From Thalassomonas sp. M1454 (GTDB taxonomy: Bacteria > Pseudomonadota > Gammaproteobacteria > Enterobacterales > Alteromonadaceae): 64,000 nucleotides of DNA. Shown piece by piece: positions 16,760-25,320 of this stretch. The first letter of the stretch is position 1. Each line of letters opens with the position of its first letter. Position numbers and translations under genes: made by a program. The notes beneath the pieces are model-generated. The model searched no databases. It was not told the DNA's origin and saw only the letters and a program-made list of their open reading frames with translations. The stretch is from NCBI RefSeq assembly GCF_007097525.1, contig NZ_VKDD01000002.1, positions 744,001 to 808,000 on the forward strand, written 5' to 3'.

Positions 16760-19700
16760 TTATTTTTTACGGCGTTTGAATAAGCCTAATAAACCTAATG
16801 AGAATAAAGCTATTCCAGTAGAACCACCCGAACCGTTACTTGATTCTTCTTCAGGAGTTTCAACTGTTGGTGTTTCAGTTTCAGGCTCTTCGGCTTGTGG
16901 TGCTTCATAGGCTTCAATCATAACCTGAGTACTCACTGGTAAGCTAGATTTACTACCATTTGACACTACAAGTTCAAATGCAACTGCATCAGAGTCCATA
17001 AGTGTAGGAGCTTCGAAGCTTACTTCCGTACCCGAGCCATTTAGCATTACGCTTGGTCCTGATACCTGTTTCCACTGATAAGTTAACTCAGGATTTTCAA
17101 CAACAGCATCTGTCACTGTAGCTGTTAATGTAACAGTTTCAGCAGTTTCTGCCATTGCAGATGACGAGCTAACCTCCGCAACAGGTCTGCCGTAGAAAAA
17201 TACTGCATCTGTTGCTGTTAACTCATTGCTGTCGCTTGAGCTTACTGAAGCGTCCACTACCGGAGTTGCATCGATTAAACCCTCAACCATTGAAGCATCA
17301 AGAATAATATTGAACGCTATCGCATCAGCTCCATCTTCTTGAGTATGAGACCAAGTTAAGCTTTGATTAGTCGTTTTATAGCTAAAGCCTTCACTTGCCA
17401 TTTGCATTTTAGCGCCAGCAACCACTTTATCTAATAAAACAAGATCAACAATAACACCGTCGCCTAACGCCATGTCAAAGTCATAATCACGACTTTCACC
17501 GGTCTTATTAGCTGCAACTCTAACTGCAAAAGTAATTTTATCACCATTTACAATCGGCTCACTAACAGAAACATCATCCTGACCACGAGTCATATTTACA
17601 CGTACAGCACCGATATTTTGGTTTAGCTCAGGAGAAGTACCTAACCAGAATACACCGTGGTAAATATCACCTTCTTCCATTACCTGATCCCATTCAACGC
17701 GAGTAGGAACTTCTGCACGTGGTGCAGCCATATCTGGTACTGAAACTGTCATAGAATCATCATCATAAGCTACATTAGAAATGGCTAGTTTAACATTATC
17801 CATGATTGGAGCTTCTGCACATACTTTACCTTCTTCGGCTTCTTCACCTTCAGCACAAACCATTTCGTTTTCAGCTAAAGTTTCAGGACCTTCAGCCCAG
17901 TTATGCACTAGCACCCAGTAGGTATCTTGTATTGGACTAACAAGATCAACAACTTCTGTAGCAATCTCAGTTGCACTCATGTAGCGAATAAGATTCATTT
18001 CTACATGTGACAACTTACCATCTAAGTTAGAATCGATACCAATAAAGATATCAAGATCTGGTGATGATGTTTCTAATACTTCAACAACCAAGCGGTTTGT
18101 ATCTGCTTGAACATTTAAAGGGAATACTTTAATTGTTTTATTGTCTTCAATATCATGATGGAAAATTTGACCATTAGTTGCATCACGCTGCAATTCAAAG
18201 TCATATACTTGAGCTTTTGCTATACCAGATTTAGTTAATTGCATTTCATCAGTACCGATAGTAACGATGCCCGCTACAGGTGCAGAGTCATTAGTTCTCT
18301 TCACTGTAACGTCAACTGACTCAGGTGCAATACCTGCAATAAAGTTAACTGTTACTGGTAGTGTTTGAACTGGGATTGACTCATCACTTGGCGTTAAAAT
18401 AACTCGACCATTAACCCATTCATCTTCTAAACCTTGCAGTGCTTCAGCAGTAAAGTTTAAAGCAAGCTCTTCACCTTCATTAAGAGTAAAGCTTTCTTGA
18501 TCTGATGTTAATGAAAATCCTTCATTGTAATATTCAAAGCTAACTGTCCAAGAAGCAGATTTAGTCGCTTTAAAAGTACGAGACCAAACACACTCAATCA
18601 AACACTCACCTTTTGATAAACTAGGCATATTCATTTGATGAGGTTGACCATGCCACCCTGGGATCATTTCTGTCATACCGTATTCTTCAGCATACGGGTT
18701 AGCAGCCTCATAACCTGCTCTTGTTTCATTTAAAACTAGACCAGCTTCTATAGCTAAGTTAACTCGAGCGCTACCAGAACCAGTTCTATGTATATCAGCT
18801 CGGTTCATTTCACCATCAAAGTCATCGTCTTCTTTAACGTCTGTGAAAGCAGTCATCATTAATGCAGATTGTGCTTCAGCAGCAGTCCAAGTAGGACGAG
18901 CAGCTTTCATTAATAAGTACATACCTGCAATATGTGGTGTAGCCATTGAAGTACCACTCATGAAACGCCAATCTGTATCAACTTGCTCATATGGAGCGCG
19001 TGAAGTACTGTGCATATCTTTACCGATACCACCTGCTAAAATATCAACACCTGGCGCGCCGACATCAGGAACAAGGTAGTCACCTGTATAGTAATCAGGA
19101 CCACGTGAAGTAAAGTCTGCAGTAATATCAGCTTTATCATCATTTAAAACTAACTCTGAATCTGTAAAGCTAACTTGGTGTCCTTCACCTTCTGCTAACC
19201 ATGTAAGTAGTGCTTCACCATCCGCTTTATTAAGATGAACTGTAGGCAATACATGCGGGTCATTTGCAACGTTATCATATTCATCTTCTGAGTTAATGAA
19301 TATCATACCTGCGGCTTTTGCGTATAATGCAGAGTCACCTTTAGACAGTCTAGTTAATGGTGCACCATCAGAATCGACACCGCCACGTCGACAAATAACT
19401 ACTTTGCCTTCAACGTCTGCTCTTGCGATAGAATATTTAGAACAGTAACCAATACCACCTGCAGATTCTGCATAAGAATCAGACTCAATGTCTCCAGCGT
19501 ATACAATATCTGTAGGAGTCAAAACACCCGATGTAGCACCTTTACCAATCAAGTCACCTAAGTCAGAATTACCACCAACAAAAGTAGCAACCTTCTCTTC
19601 GGTAAAATCTCGAGAATGACTAAGAGCGGCAACAGATGTAACCCATGGAGAGTTTCCTGGAGAACCAATAGTTTTAGCGCCATTTCGACCTGAATTACCT

Positions 19701-20932
19701 ACTGCAACAGCAGTATGAATACCAGCTTCACGTGCTGACAAAAATGCTAGTGCATCAGCTGTGAACCAAGGAGAAGTTGCGCCACCACCTACAGAGTAGT
19801 TTAATACGTCAACATTATTAGCAATAGCATGTTCTATTGATTCAATAGCTAAACTATCTAAACAACCATATAAATTACAAGTTTTATAAGAAACAATATT
19901 GGCATGAGGTGCAACACCACTAATAGAAACATCAATTTCAGAATGGTAATACTTGTGCTTGTAAACACTTGTCATGCTTGGATAAGTCGTTGGATATTGA
20001 ACGTTATGTACAACGTTACCAGCGATAGTAGAAGCTACATGTGTTCCGTGACCGTGATCATCTTGACCTTTGTTAAAACGGTAGTCATTGGTTCGAACAC
20101 CTGATATGAATCTAGCACCATTAAAAGAGACAACACCAACTAGTTTATCGTTACACCAAAATGGTTCATCAACACAGTCACCAAAATAAACCCCTTCACC
20201 GTAAGGGTTAGTATGATCATAACCGTCCCCGCCTACATCGGCAAATGATGGGTGAAAATCCATCGTGTCGAATTTTGCAATACCCTGATACGTATAGACT
20301 TTTTTAAGGTAAGAGCCGATACCAGTATCCATTACACCAACAACTAACCCTTCACCTTTTGAGCCTTCAACATCTGGATTATCCCAGATAGCAGGAGCTC
20401 CAACGTGTTGCGGACCAACATCAGTTAATAATTGCTTCATTTCATTTTTTTGAACAGCAAGAACACCTGGTAATTTACGAAGGGCAAGCGCTTCATTTGG
20501 TTGTAAATCAACTAACAAACCATTTAATGCAACTTTGTAACGACTTTTAAGCTCAACATTACGCCCTAAAACTTGATTGATTTTAGATGACGCTTGATTT
20601 TGTTTAAGTGATAAATAATCACCGTAAACGACAGAAGCTGAACTTTTTAAGTTTAGTTTACCTTCTTCGTTACCATTTACACCGTTTGATGCGGCAACAT
20701 TAGTCGCTTTAAATCCTTTGATTCCACCTTGGTATAAAGCTACAGGCTCATCTTCTAATAAAACAAAGTAACTATTCTTTAGTTTAGCCTTATTAGCCTT
20801 ATCAATAGCATTTTGCTCTGCCTGTGGTATTACAATACTTGGAATATCGTCTGGATATACTTCCGCTATAGCACTTAATGCCATAACACTCATTGGCAAC
20901 GCCAATACAATTTTATTTAATTTAAATTTCAA
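16760..20932 (-). CDS. Secreted subtilisin-like serine protease (S8) with GlyGly-CTERM
   Basis: A 1390-residue exported endopeptidase. After a signal peptide (cleavage near residue 23, after AIA) comes a propeptide region to about residue 170, then the S8 domain with an intact triad: Asp202 in VMDTGIG, His295 in HGHGTHVA, Ser662 in SGTSMATPH, plus oxyanion Asn413 in VGNSG. A PA-type insert (about residues 470-590) lies between His and Ser. Beta-rich domains follow, and the C-terminus has GGSTG, a hydrophobic helix and KRRKK, the GlyGly-CTERM sorting signal processed by rhombosortase in species with type II secretion. The start codon is TTG, backed by a strong agagga site 7 bases before it. 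It lies 45 bases after a catalytically degenerate homologue on the same strand. Confidence 0.93.
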   Translation of the reverse strand: MKFKLNKIVLALPMSVMALSAIAEVYPDDIPSIVIPQAEQNAIDKANKAKLKNSYFVLLEDEPVALYQGGIKGFKATNVAASNGVNGNEEGKLNLKSSASVVYGDYLSLKQNQASSKINQVLGRNVELKSRYKVALNGLLVDLQPNEALALRKLPGVLAVQKNEMKQLLTDVGPQHVGAPAIWDNPDVEGSKGEGLVVGVMDTGIGSYLKKVYTYQGIAKFDTMDFHPSFADVGGDGYDHTNPYGEGVYFGDCVDEPFWCNDKLVGVVSFNGARFISGVRTNDYRFNKGQDDHGHGTHVASTIAGNVVHNVQYPTTYPSMTSVYKHKYYHSEIDVSISGVAPHANIVSYKTCNLYGCLDSLAIESIEHAIANNVDVLNYSVGGGATSPWFTADALAFLSAREAGIHTAVAVGNSGRNGAKTIGSPGNSPWVTSVAALSHSRDFTEEKVATFVGGNSDLGDLIGKGATSGVLTPTDIVYAGDIESDSYAESAGGIGYCSKYSIARADVEGKVVICRRGGVDSDGAPLTRLSKGDSALYAKAAGMIFINSEDEYDNVANDPHVLPTVHLNKADGEALLTWLAEGEGHQVSFTDSELVLNDDKADITADFTSRGPDYYTGDYLVPDVGAPGVDILAGGIGKDMHSTSRAPYEQVDTDWRFMSGTSMATPHIAGMYLLMKAARPTWTAAEAQSALMMTAFTDVKEDDDFDGEMNRADIHRTGSGSARVNLAIEAGLVLNETRAGYEAANPYAEEYGMTEMIPGWHGQPHQMNMPSLSKGECLIECVWSRTFKATKSASWTVSFEYYNEGFSLTSDQESFTLNEGEELALNFTAEALQGLEDEWVNGRVILTPSDESIPVQTLPVTVNFIAGIAPESVDVTVKRTNDSAPVAGIVTIGTDEMQLTKSGIAKAQVYDFELQRDATNGQIFHHDIEDNKTIKVFPLNVQADTNRLVVEVLETSSPDLDIFIGIDSNLDGKLSHVEMNLIRYMSATEIATEVVDLVSPIQDTYWVLVHNWAEGPETLAENEMVCAEGEEAEEGKVCAEAPIMDNVKLAISNVAYDDDSMTVSVPDMAAPRAEVPTRVEWDQVMEEGDIYHGVFWLGTSPELNQNIGAVRVNMTRGQDDVSVSEPIVNGDKITFAVRVAANKTGESRDYDFDMALGDGVIVDLVLLDKVVAGAKMQMASEGFSYKTTNQSLTWSHTQEDGADAIAFNIILDASMVEGLIDATPVVDASVSSSDSNELTATDAVFFYGRPVAEVSSSSAMAETAETVTLTATVTDAVVENPELTYQWKQVSGPSVMLNGSGTEVSFEAPTLMDSDAVAFELVVSNGSKSSLPVSTQVMIEAYEAPQAEEPETETPTVETPEEESSNGSGGSTGIALFSLGLLGLFKRRKK

Positions 20933-20945
20933 AATAAATTCCTCT

Positions 20946-20967
20946 TTGAAAGGCCTTAGCCTTTCAA
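20946..20967 (-). other. Intercistronic hairpin between the two subtilase genes
   Basis: Perfect 9-base arms ttgaaaggc / gcctttcaa around a 4-base loop. On the minus strand the stem ends just before the agagga ribosome site of the protease. No T-run follows, so it is not a normal terminator; it could stabilise or separate the two coding segments or limit ribosome access. Confidence 0.6.
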
Positions 20968-20977
20968 TAAAATGTTG

Positions 20978-23900
20978 TTATTTTCGCGCGTTACGTGAGA
21001 ATAATGCGAAACTAGCTAAAATGATAAAGAACAAGTTTGTTGAGCCACCTGTACTAGATGAATCATCAGCTTCTGGGGAGTCTGATACTGGTGAAGCTAC
21101 AGGAGCTACTACAGGAGCTGTAGTTTCTGAGTTTTTATCACTTGCAGGGTTAGCCGCAACATCAAAACTTACCGATGCAGATACAGTATTTACACCATCA
21201 TTTGCAGTAACAGTTGCTTGATATTCACCAACTTGATCTAAAGTACCAGCAATAACACCTGCTCTTGAGATAGTTAAACCTTGTGGCAAGTTATTACTTG
21301 AAAATGTAATACCATCACCTTCGGTATCAGAAAATGAGCTATTAATAGCTAAATTAACTGTATCACCTTGGATACCTTGTACCTTTGGAAGTGAGTTAAC
21401 AACCACAGGCGCAACATCATTTTGGTTATTTACATTTACAACAACATCAATAACGGGTGTATCACGGTTTTCATAATCAACATGAATTTTTAAGGTGTAC
21501 GATTTCGTTTCTTCATAGTTAAGAACCGCTGCATTATTTACAGTAATAACACCATCAGTTGACACACTAAAAGGCGTACCAGGTAAAGCATTAACTAAAA
21601 ACACTTCGCCAAGACGGTCAGATGAAATAAAGAAAGATTGACTTCTGAAGTCTAATTGACCAATAACGCTTCCATTTTCGGCATTTTCATAAACAAAGAA
21701 CGCTTGACCAGTGGATACTGATGCATCAACAGAGTGAGTTGCACCTGAAAAATCAGTGTTTTCGTTACCGATTTCAAAAATCATTACACCAGGAGGACAA
21801 TCATTATGAGTAGTCCAATTACCTGCAGAAACTACGTTAGGATTACATTGTAGTGAAGCACCACTAGATACTCGAGCTGAAGCACCAGGAGCGAGTTCAA
21901 CACTGCTACCCCAATTCAATTCCGCTTCATCATCTTCAGGTAATAAAGCAACGCCTGAAGTAAAGGCCAAGAAATTTACTGCTTTTTCTATACAATTATC
22001 TGGATTCCAACTCTTAGGCTGACAATTACTATCCCACCAATTTGGGTAACCATCTTGACCTGTATGATCAATAATTTCTTCCCAATAATTACCGTTAAGT
22101 ACTGGGTTATAACGGATCATTGGACCTTGAATGCTAGCTTGAGCGTCCCTATCCGAGGCAAATATCCAACCTAAATTTTGATTGAAATCGTCAACACTTT
22201 GGTAATCATCATGGTACAAATCATCAATACATATTTTAGCTACGGCTGTATCATCACCAACAGAAACATCCGCGCCTAATTTAGAATATTTAACACGTTT
22301 GCTTGGGTTCCACCATTCATACTCTAGGTTAAAGTCTAGATACTTAGTTTGTGGTTTACCTGTATCGTCTAGAATAATTTCAAGGTACCCGATCTTTTCC
22401 ATTTCAGTAGCATTTTGATCTAAACCAAATGGGTCATCATTGTATTTATCAGATACAGTTTCGTTATATATAGTCATATAAGAGAAAACATGACCTGCTT
22501 TATCAAAATGTTCAGCCATCGGTACGTCAAATTTATCAAACATTTGAACTGCAATTGATAATTTATAACCAGATTCACACATAGCTTCTGGAGTAATACT
22601 CGCGCCCATATTTTTATAAAGGTTACCTTGGCCTATTGCTTTGCTAGGTGCAGGTACAGAATTAGAGTGCATTAACGGCATTGTATAAAGTAGTTTGGTA
22701 ACATTAGTATCGTTTGTCACATCAACTATTTCACTTTCAACCCAACCACCAGAGTTACTGACTTTTTCCATAAAAAGTGGAGCATCATAAGGTAATCGTG
22801 TAGATGTATGAGGATTACTTTTTGTTAATGAGGCTTTATTTTTAGGTAATACTTGCCAAGGCATTTTTAATTGTGCAGAAGTTTCATCGGTATTATTGAA
22901 TACTAAATATCCACTTAAAGAAGTTTTAATCCAATTATCAATAGTGAAATCTTCAGTTGAAACTAATGGAAGCTCTGAAATTTTCTCAGCATCAACATTC
23001 ATAGTTACGGTAAATACTACCGAGCGGTTAGCTGGAATATTAATAATTTCAGGGTATATAAAGTTAATAGCTGCATTATTTGCTTTATTACCTTCTATAA
23101 CGCTACTTACCTTATAGGTTTGTACTTCGTCAGTTAAGTTTTTAATCGTTACATCACGTGAAACAGAAGTATTAGTTGTCGCTTCAACAAAGCCAAATGC
23201 AAGACCCGGTTGGTAACTTGACGTTTCCCATACAACAGACTTCGCAGTTATAGCTGTTTTTCCATCAACTAAACCCGAACCTAAAAATGGTACTTCAGCA
23301 ACATTAGTAATTTCTCGTTCTACCACTTCACTGTAAGTAGTTGAACCTACAATACCTTCAGATGAAGCAGTGTTAGCAACTAATGCTTTAGCTTCGATTG
23401 GGCTTAATTGTGGATATTGAGCTAAGATCCTAGCGGCAGTACCTGCAGCATACGCAGCTGCATAACTTGTATGTGGTATTACTATAGCTTCTTCATCGCC
23501 GGTACCAACAACAGCACCAACAAAGTTCTCACCAGGCCCTACAACTTCTGGTTTTAATGCATGCTCACCACGGTTTGGTCCAGCAGGAGTAAATTCAGAT
23601 AGTGTTATACCATCATTTGCAACACTCACTGATCCAACTGTTAAGGCTTCAGGAACTGCAGCACGCCATGCTAAATTAAAGTAAGAGTTGTAGTATGTTT
23701 TACCAGCACCCACTACTAACAATGAGCCAGTTGCACTTAAACGACGAACAAGCCCTATATCTCGAGTTGCTCCTGAACCAGCGCCATCATTTTCAACATA
23801 AAATGCTGAATTGCCGTAAGAGTTCATTACGATAACATCTGGTCTATCGCTAATATCGCCATCTTGGTTAGGATCAACAATAACATCTAATACAGGGTAA

Positions 23901-24745
23901 AAGTATGCATTTGACCAATCGTATGTTTTATAAAAAAGAATTTTAGCATCTGGTGCTTCAGCAAGAACTTGTGCAGCAACAGCTGTACCTGAAGCCAAGG
24001 CCCCAGATTCAACGTTTACGTCGTCAGTCGCTTCAATCGGGTTATAATCAATTGTATGGTAACCTTCGCCATTAGCAGAAAAGTCTAAACCACCAATAAC
24101 GGTATCAGTTGGGAATCCATCCCAAGCATTAGAGCGGTTTGCCCAAGCTTTTTCATAAGCTTCAACAGTACCTTTACCACCTAATGATTTATGAGTGTAA
24201 TCGATACCATTTCCAATAATAGCAACAGTAACGGCATCACCTGGATCTTTAATTGTTAAAAATGGAAATCTAGAAAATTCATCAGCTTCGGTATAGCTTG
24301 GCTGTTCATTTAAAATTTCTGCAGAGACTACATTTACATTAGACTTAATTTGCTCAGCAGCGGCATGAGTCATTTGCACGTAAAGAGCATTCTCGGTTAA
24401 ACGTGCTTTTTTGGTTAGCACGGCACTAGCATCTAAACTGCGAATAATATTAAGGATTGTATTCTGTTGTTTTTCGATGACAGCAACAACAGAACTTCTG
24501 TCGTTACCCAAAGATGAGTATTTGGCATCTAATGCACTTTTCTCTGATAAACGTAATAAATATACGCCATTAATTTCATCTTTTACATTGAATGCATTAT
24601 TGACATCTTTGTTATTACTTACTTGATTTATTGTACTGTGTTCAGTCGATAGCTTATTAATTGCTATTTCTACATCGCTGGCATTGGCATTAAATGCTAA
24701 GACAGATGAAACGACTAAAGCGACAGTCGATGATTTAAAAATCAT
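20978..24745 (-). CDS. Subtilase-family protein lacking the catalytic triad (predicted pseudoprotease), GlyGly-CTERM
   Basis: A 1255-residue exported protein with a signal peptide (cleavage near residue 22, ANA), a subtilase propeptide-like N-terminal part, and a clear S8 fold. The triad is degraded: where Asp is expected the sequence is AIIGNGID (Gly178), the HGTHVAG site reads ASGTAVAAQ (Ser252), and the oxyanion AGN reads GAGK (Lys349). Only the serine of HTSYAAAYAAG (Ser427) remains. Fn3-like and cadherin-like beta domains follow (EVFLVNALPG...; VVNSLP...GDTVNLAI). The C-terminus has a TGGSTN motif, hydrophobic helix and RNARK, a GlyGly-CTERM form. A strong ribosome site (gaggg) precedes the ATG. 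It probably shares a transcript with the active homologue downstream. Function is unknown: binding, chaperone or inhibitor roles are possible. Confidence 0.9.
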   Translation of the reverse strand: MIFKSSTVALVVSSVLAFNANASDVEIAINKLSTEHSTINQVSNNKDVNNAFNVKDEINGVYLLRLSEKSALDAKYSSLGNDRSSVVAVIEKQQNTILNIIRSLDASAVLTKKARLTENALYVQMTHAAAEQIKSNVNVVSAEILNEQPSYTEADEFSRFPFLTIKDPGDAVTVAIIGNGIDYTHKSLGGKGTVEAYEKAWANRSNAWDGFPTDTVIGGLDFSANGEGYHTIDYNPIEATDDVNVESGALASGTAVAAQVLAEAPDAKILFYKTYDWSNAYFYPVLDVIVDPNQDGDISDRPDVIVMNSYGNSAFYVENDGAGSGATRDIGLVRRLSATGSLLVVGAGKTYYNSYFNLAWRAAVPEALTVGSVSVANDGITLSEFTPAGPNRGEHALKPEVVGPGENFVGAVVGTGDEEAIVIPHTSYAAAYAAGTAARILAQYPQLSPIEAKALVANTASSEGIVGSTTYSEVVEREITNVAEVPFLGSGLVDGKTAITAKSVVWETSSYQPGLAFGFVEATTNTSVSRDVTIKNLTDEVQTYKVSSVIEGNKANNAAINFIYPEIINIPANRSVVFTVTMNVDAEKISELPLVSTEDFTIDNWIKTSLSGYLVFNNTDETSAQLKMPWQVLPKNKASLTKSNPHTSTRLPYDAPLFMEKVSNSGGWVESEIVDVTNDTNVTKLLYTMPLMHSNSVPAPSKAIGQGNLYKNMGASITPEAMCESGYKLSIAVQMFDKFDVPMAEHFDKAGHVFSYMTIYNETVSDKYNDDPFGLDQNATEMEKIGYLEIILDDTGKPQTKYLDFNLEYEWWNPSKRVKYSKLGADVSVGDDTAVAKICIDDLYHDDYQSVDDFNQNLGWIFASDRDAQASIQGPMIRYNPVLNGNYWEEIIDHTGQDGYPNWWDSNCQPKSWNPDNCIEKAVNFLAFTSGVALLPEDDEAELNWGSSVELAPGASARVSSGASLQCNPNVVSAGNWTTHNDCPPGVMIFEIGNENTDFSGATHSVDASVSTGQAFFVYENAENGSVIGQLDFRSQSFFISSDRLGEVFLVNALPGTPFSVSTDGVITVNNAAVLNYEETKSYTLKIHVDYENRDTPVIDVVVNVNNQNDVAPVVVNSLPKVQGIQGDTVNLAINSSFSDTEGDGITFSSNNLPQGLTISRAGVIAGTLDQVGEYQATVTANDGVNTVSASVSFDVAANPASDKNSETTAPVVAPVASPVSDSPEADDSSSTGGSTNLFFIILASFALFSRNARK

Positions 24746-24929
24746 TGTTACCCTCTACTTACTTAACTTTCTTTTCAAAGAATCCAAAATCGACGCTTGA
24801 TTATTTTTATATAATAATTAGATGATTATTAAATAAATCGATAATTATTTAATCGCCTGAAAATTGGGGTTGCGTCACTATTAAATAAAAACCAACCCCA
24901 TTACAATACTCGCAAAAACAATTTGCTTT

Positions 24930-24980
24930 CAATTAACTTCAATTCAGTTACAATTAACTTCAATTAACTTCAATTCCCTT
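24930..24980. repeat. Phased 10-bp direct repeats (CAATTAACTT)
   Basis: Five consecutive units, caattaactt, caattcagtta (11 bases), caattaactt, caattaactt and caattccctt, run from 24930 to 24980. The helical-turn spacing is typical of an array of regulator sites. It lies about 185-235 bases upstream of the pseudoprotease gene. Confidence 0.75.
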
Positions 24981-25229
24981 TTAAAACAAAAGCTTAAAAA
25001 TTAAAAATATCGACAAACATCAACAAAAAAAACATCTTTTATTTGCACATCTGACCAACAAAGTCTAATAAATGGACAAATCAAAAATATTAAAAGTAGT
25101 ATTAAGAAATTTTAGGCAGGTTAACAAATTAGCTTGTATGTATAGTGTAAGAAATATAAAGGGGTTTATTAATGCAATTACAGTAAATATTGCAAGGGAG
25201 ACCGTGGGTTAAATGTAGTTAACCCATAA

Positions 25230-25263
25230 CTTATTAAACTTGTATTGGCACAAGTTTAATAAG
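25230..25263 (-). other. 13-bp inverted repeat downstream of the CadC-like gene
   Basis: Arms cttattaaacttg and caagtttaataag are exactly complementary around tattggca. It lies 58 bases after the stop of the minus-strand regulator gene and could end its transcript, but it lacks a T-run and is AT-rich, so termination is only a guess. Confidence 0.4.
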
Positions 25264-25320
25264 TATATATTAGACTATTGACCAGGCGGTTATATAGCCG
25301 ATTAGGAAAAACGAGTACCG

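Larger units (their letters stand above)
24746..25320. other. 575-base regulatory region upstream of the subtilase pair
   Basis: No reading frame with support. It holds, in order from the pseudoprotease start outward: a 9-base inverted repeat attaaataa / ttatttaat at 24828-24853, a phased 10-bp direct repeat array at 24930-24980, a gggttaa / ttaaccc hairpin at 25206-25225, and a 13-base inverted repeat at 25230-25263 downstream of the CadC-like gene. The density of repeats marks it as a likely control region. Confidence 0.6.
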
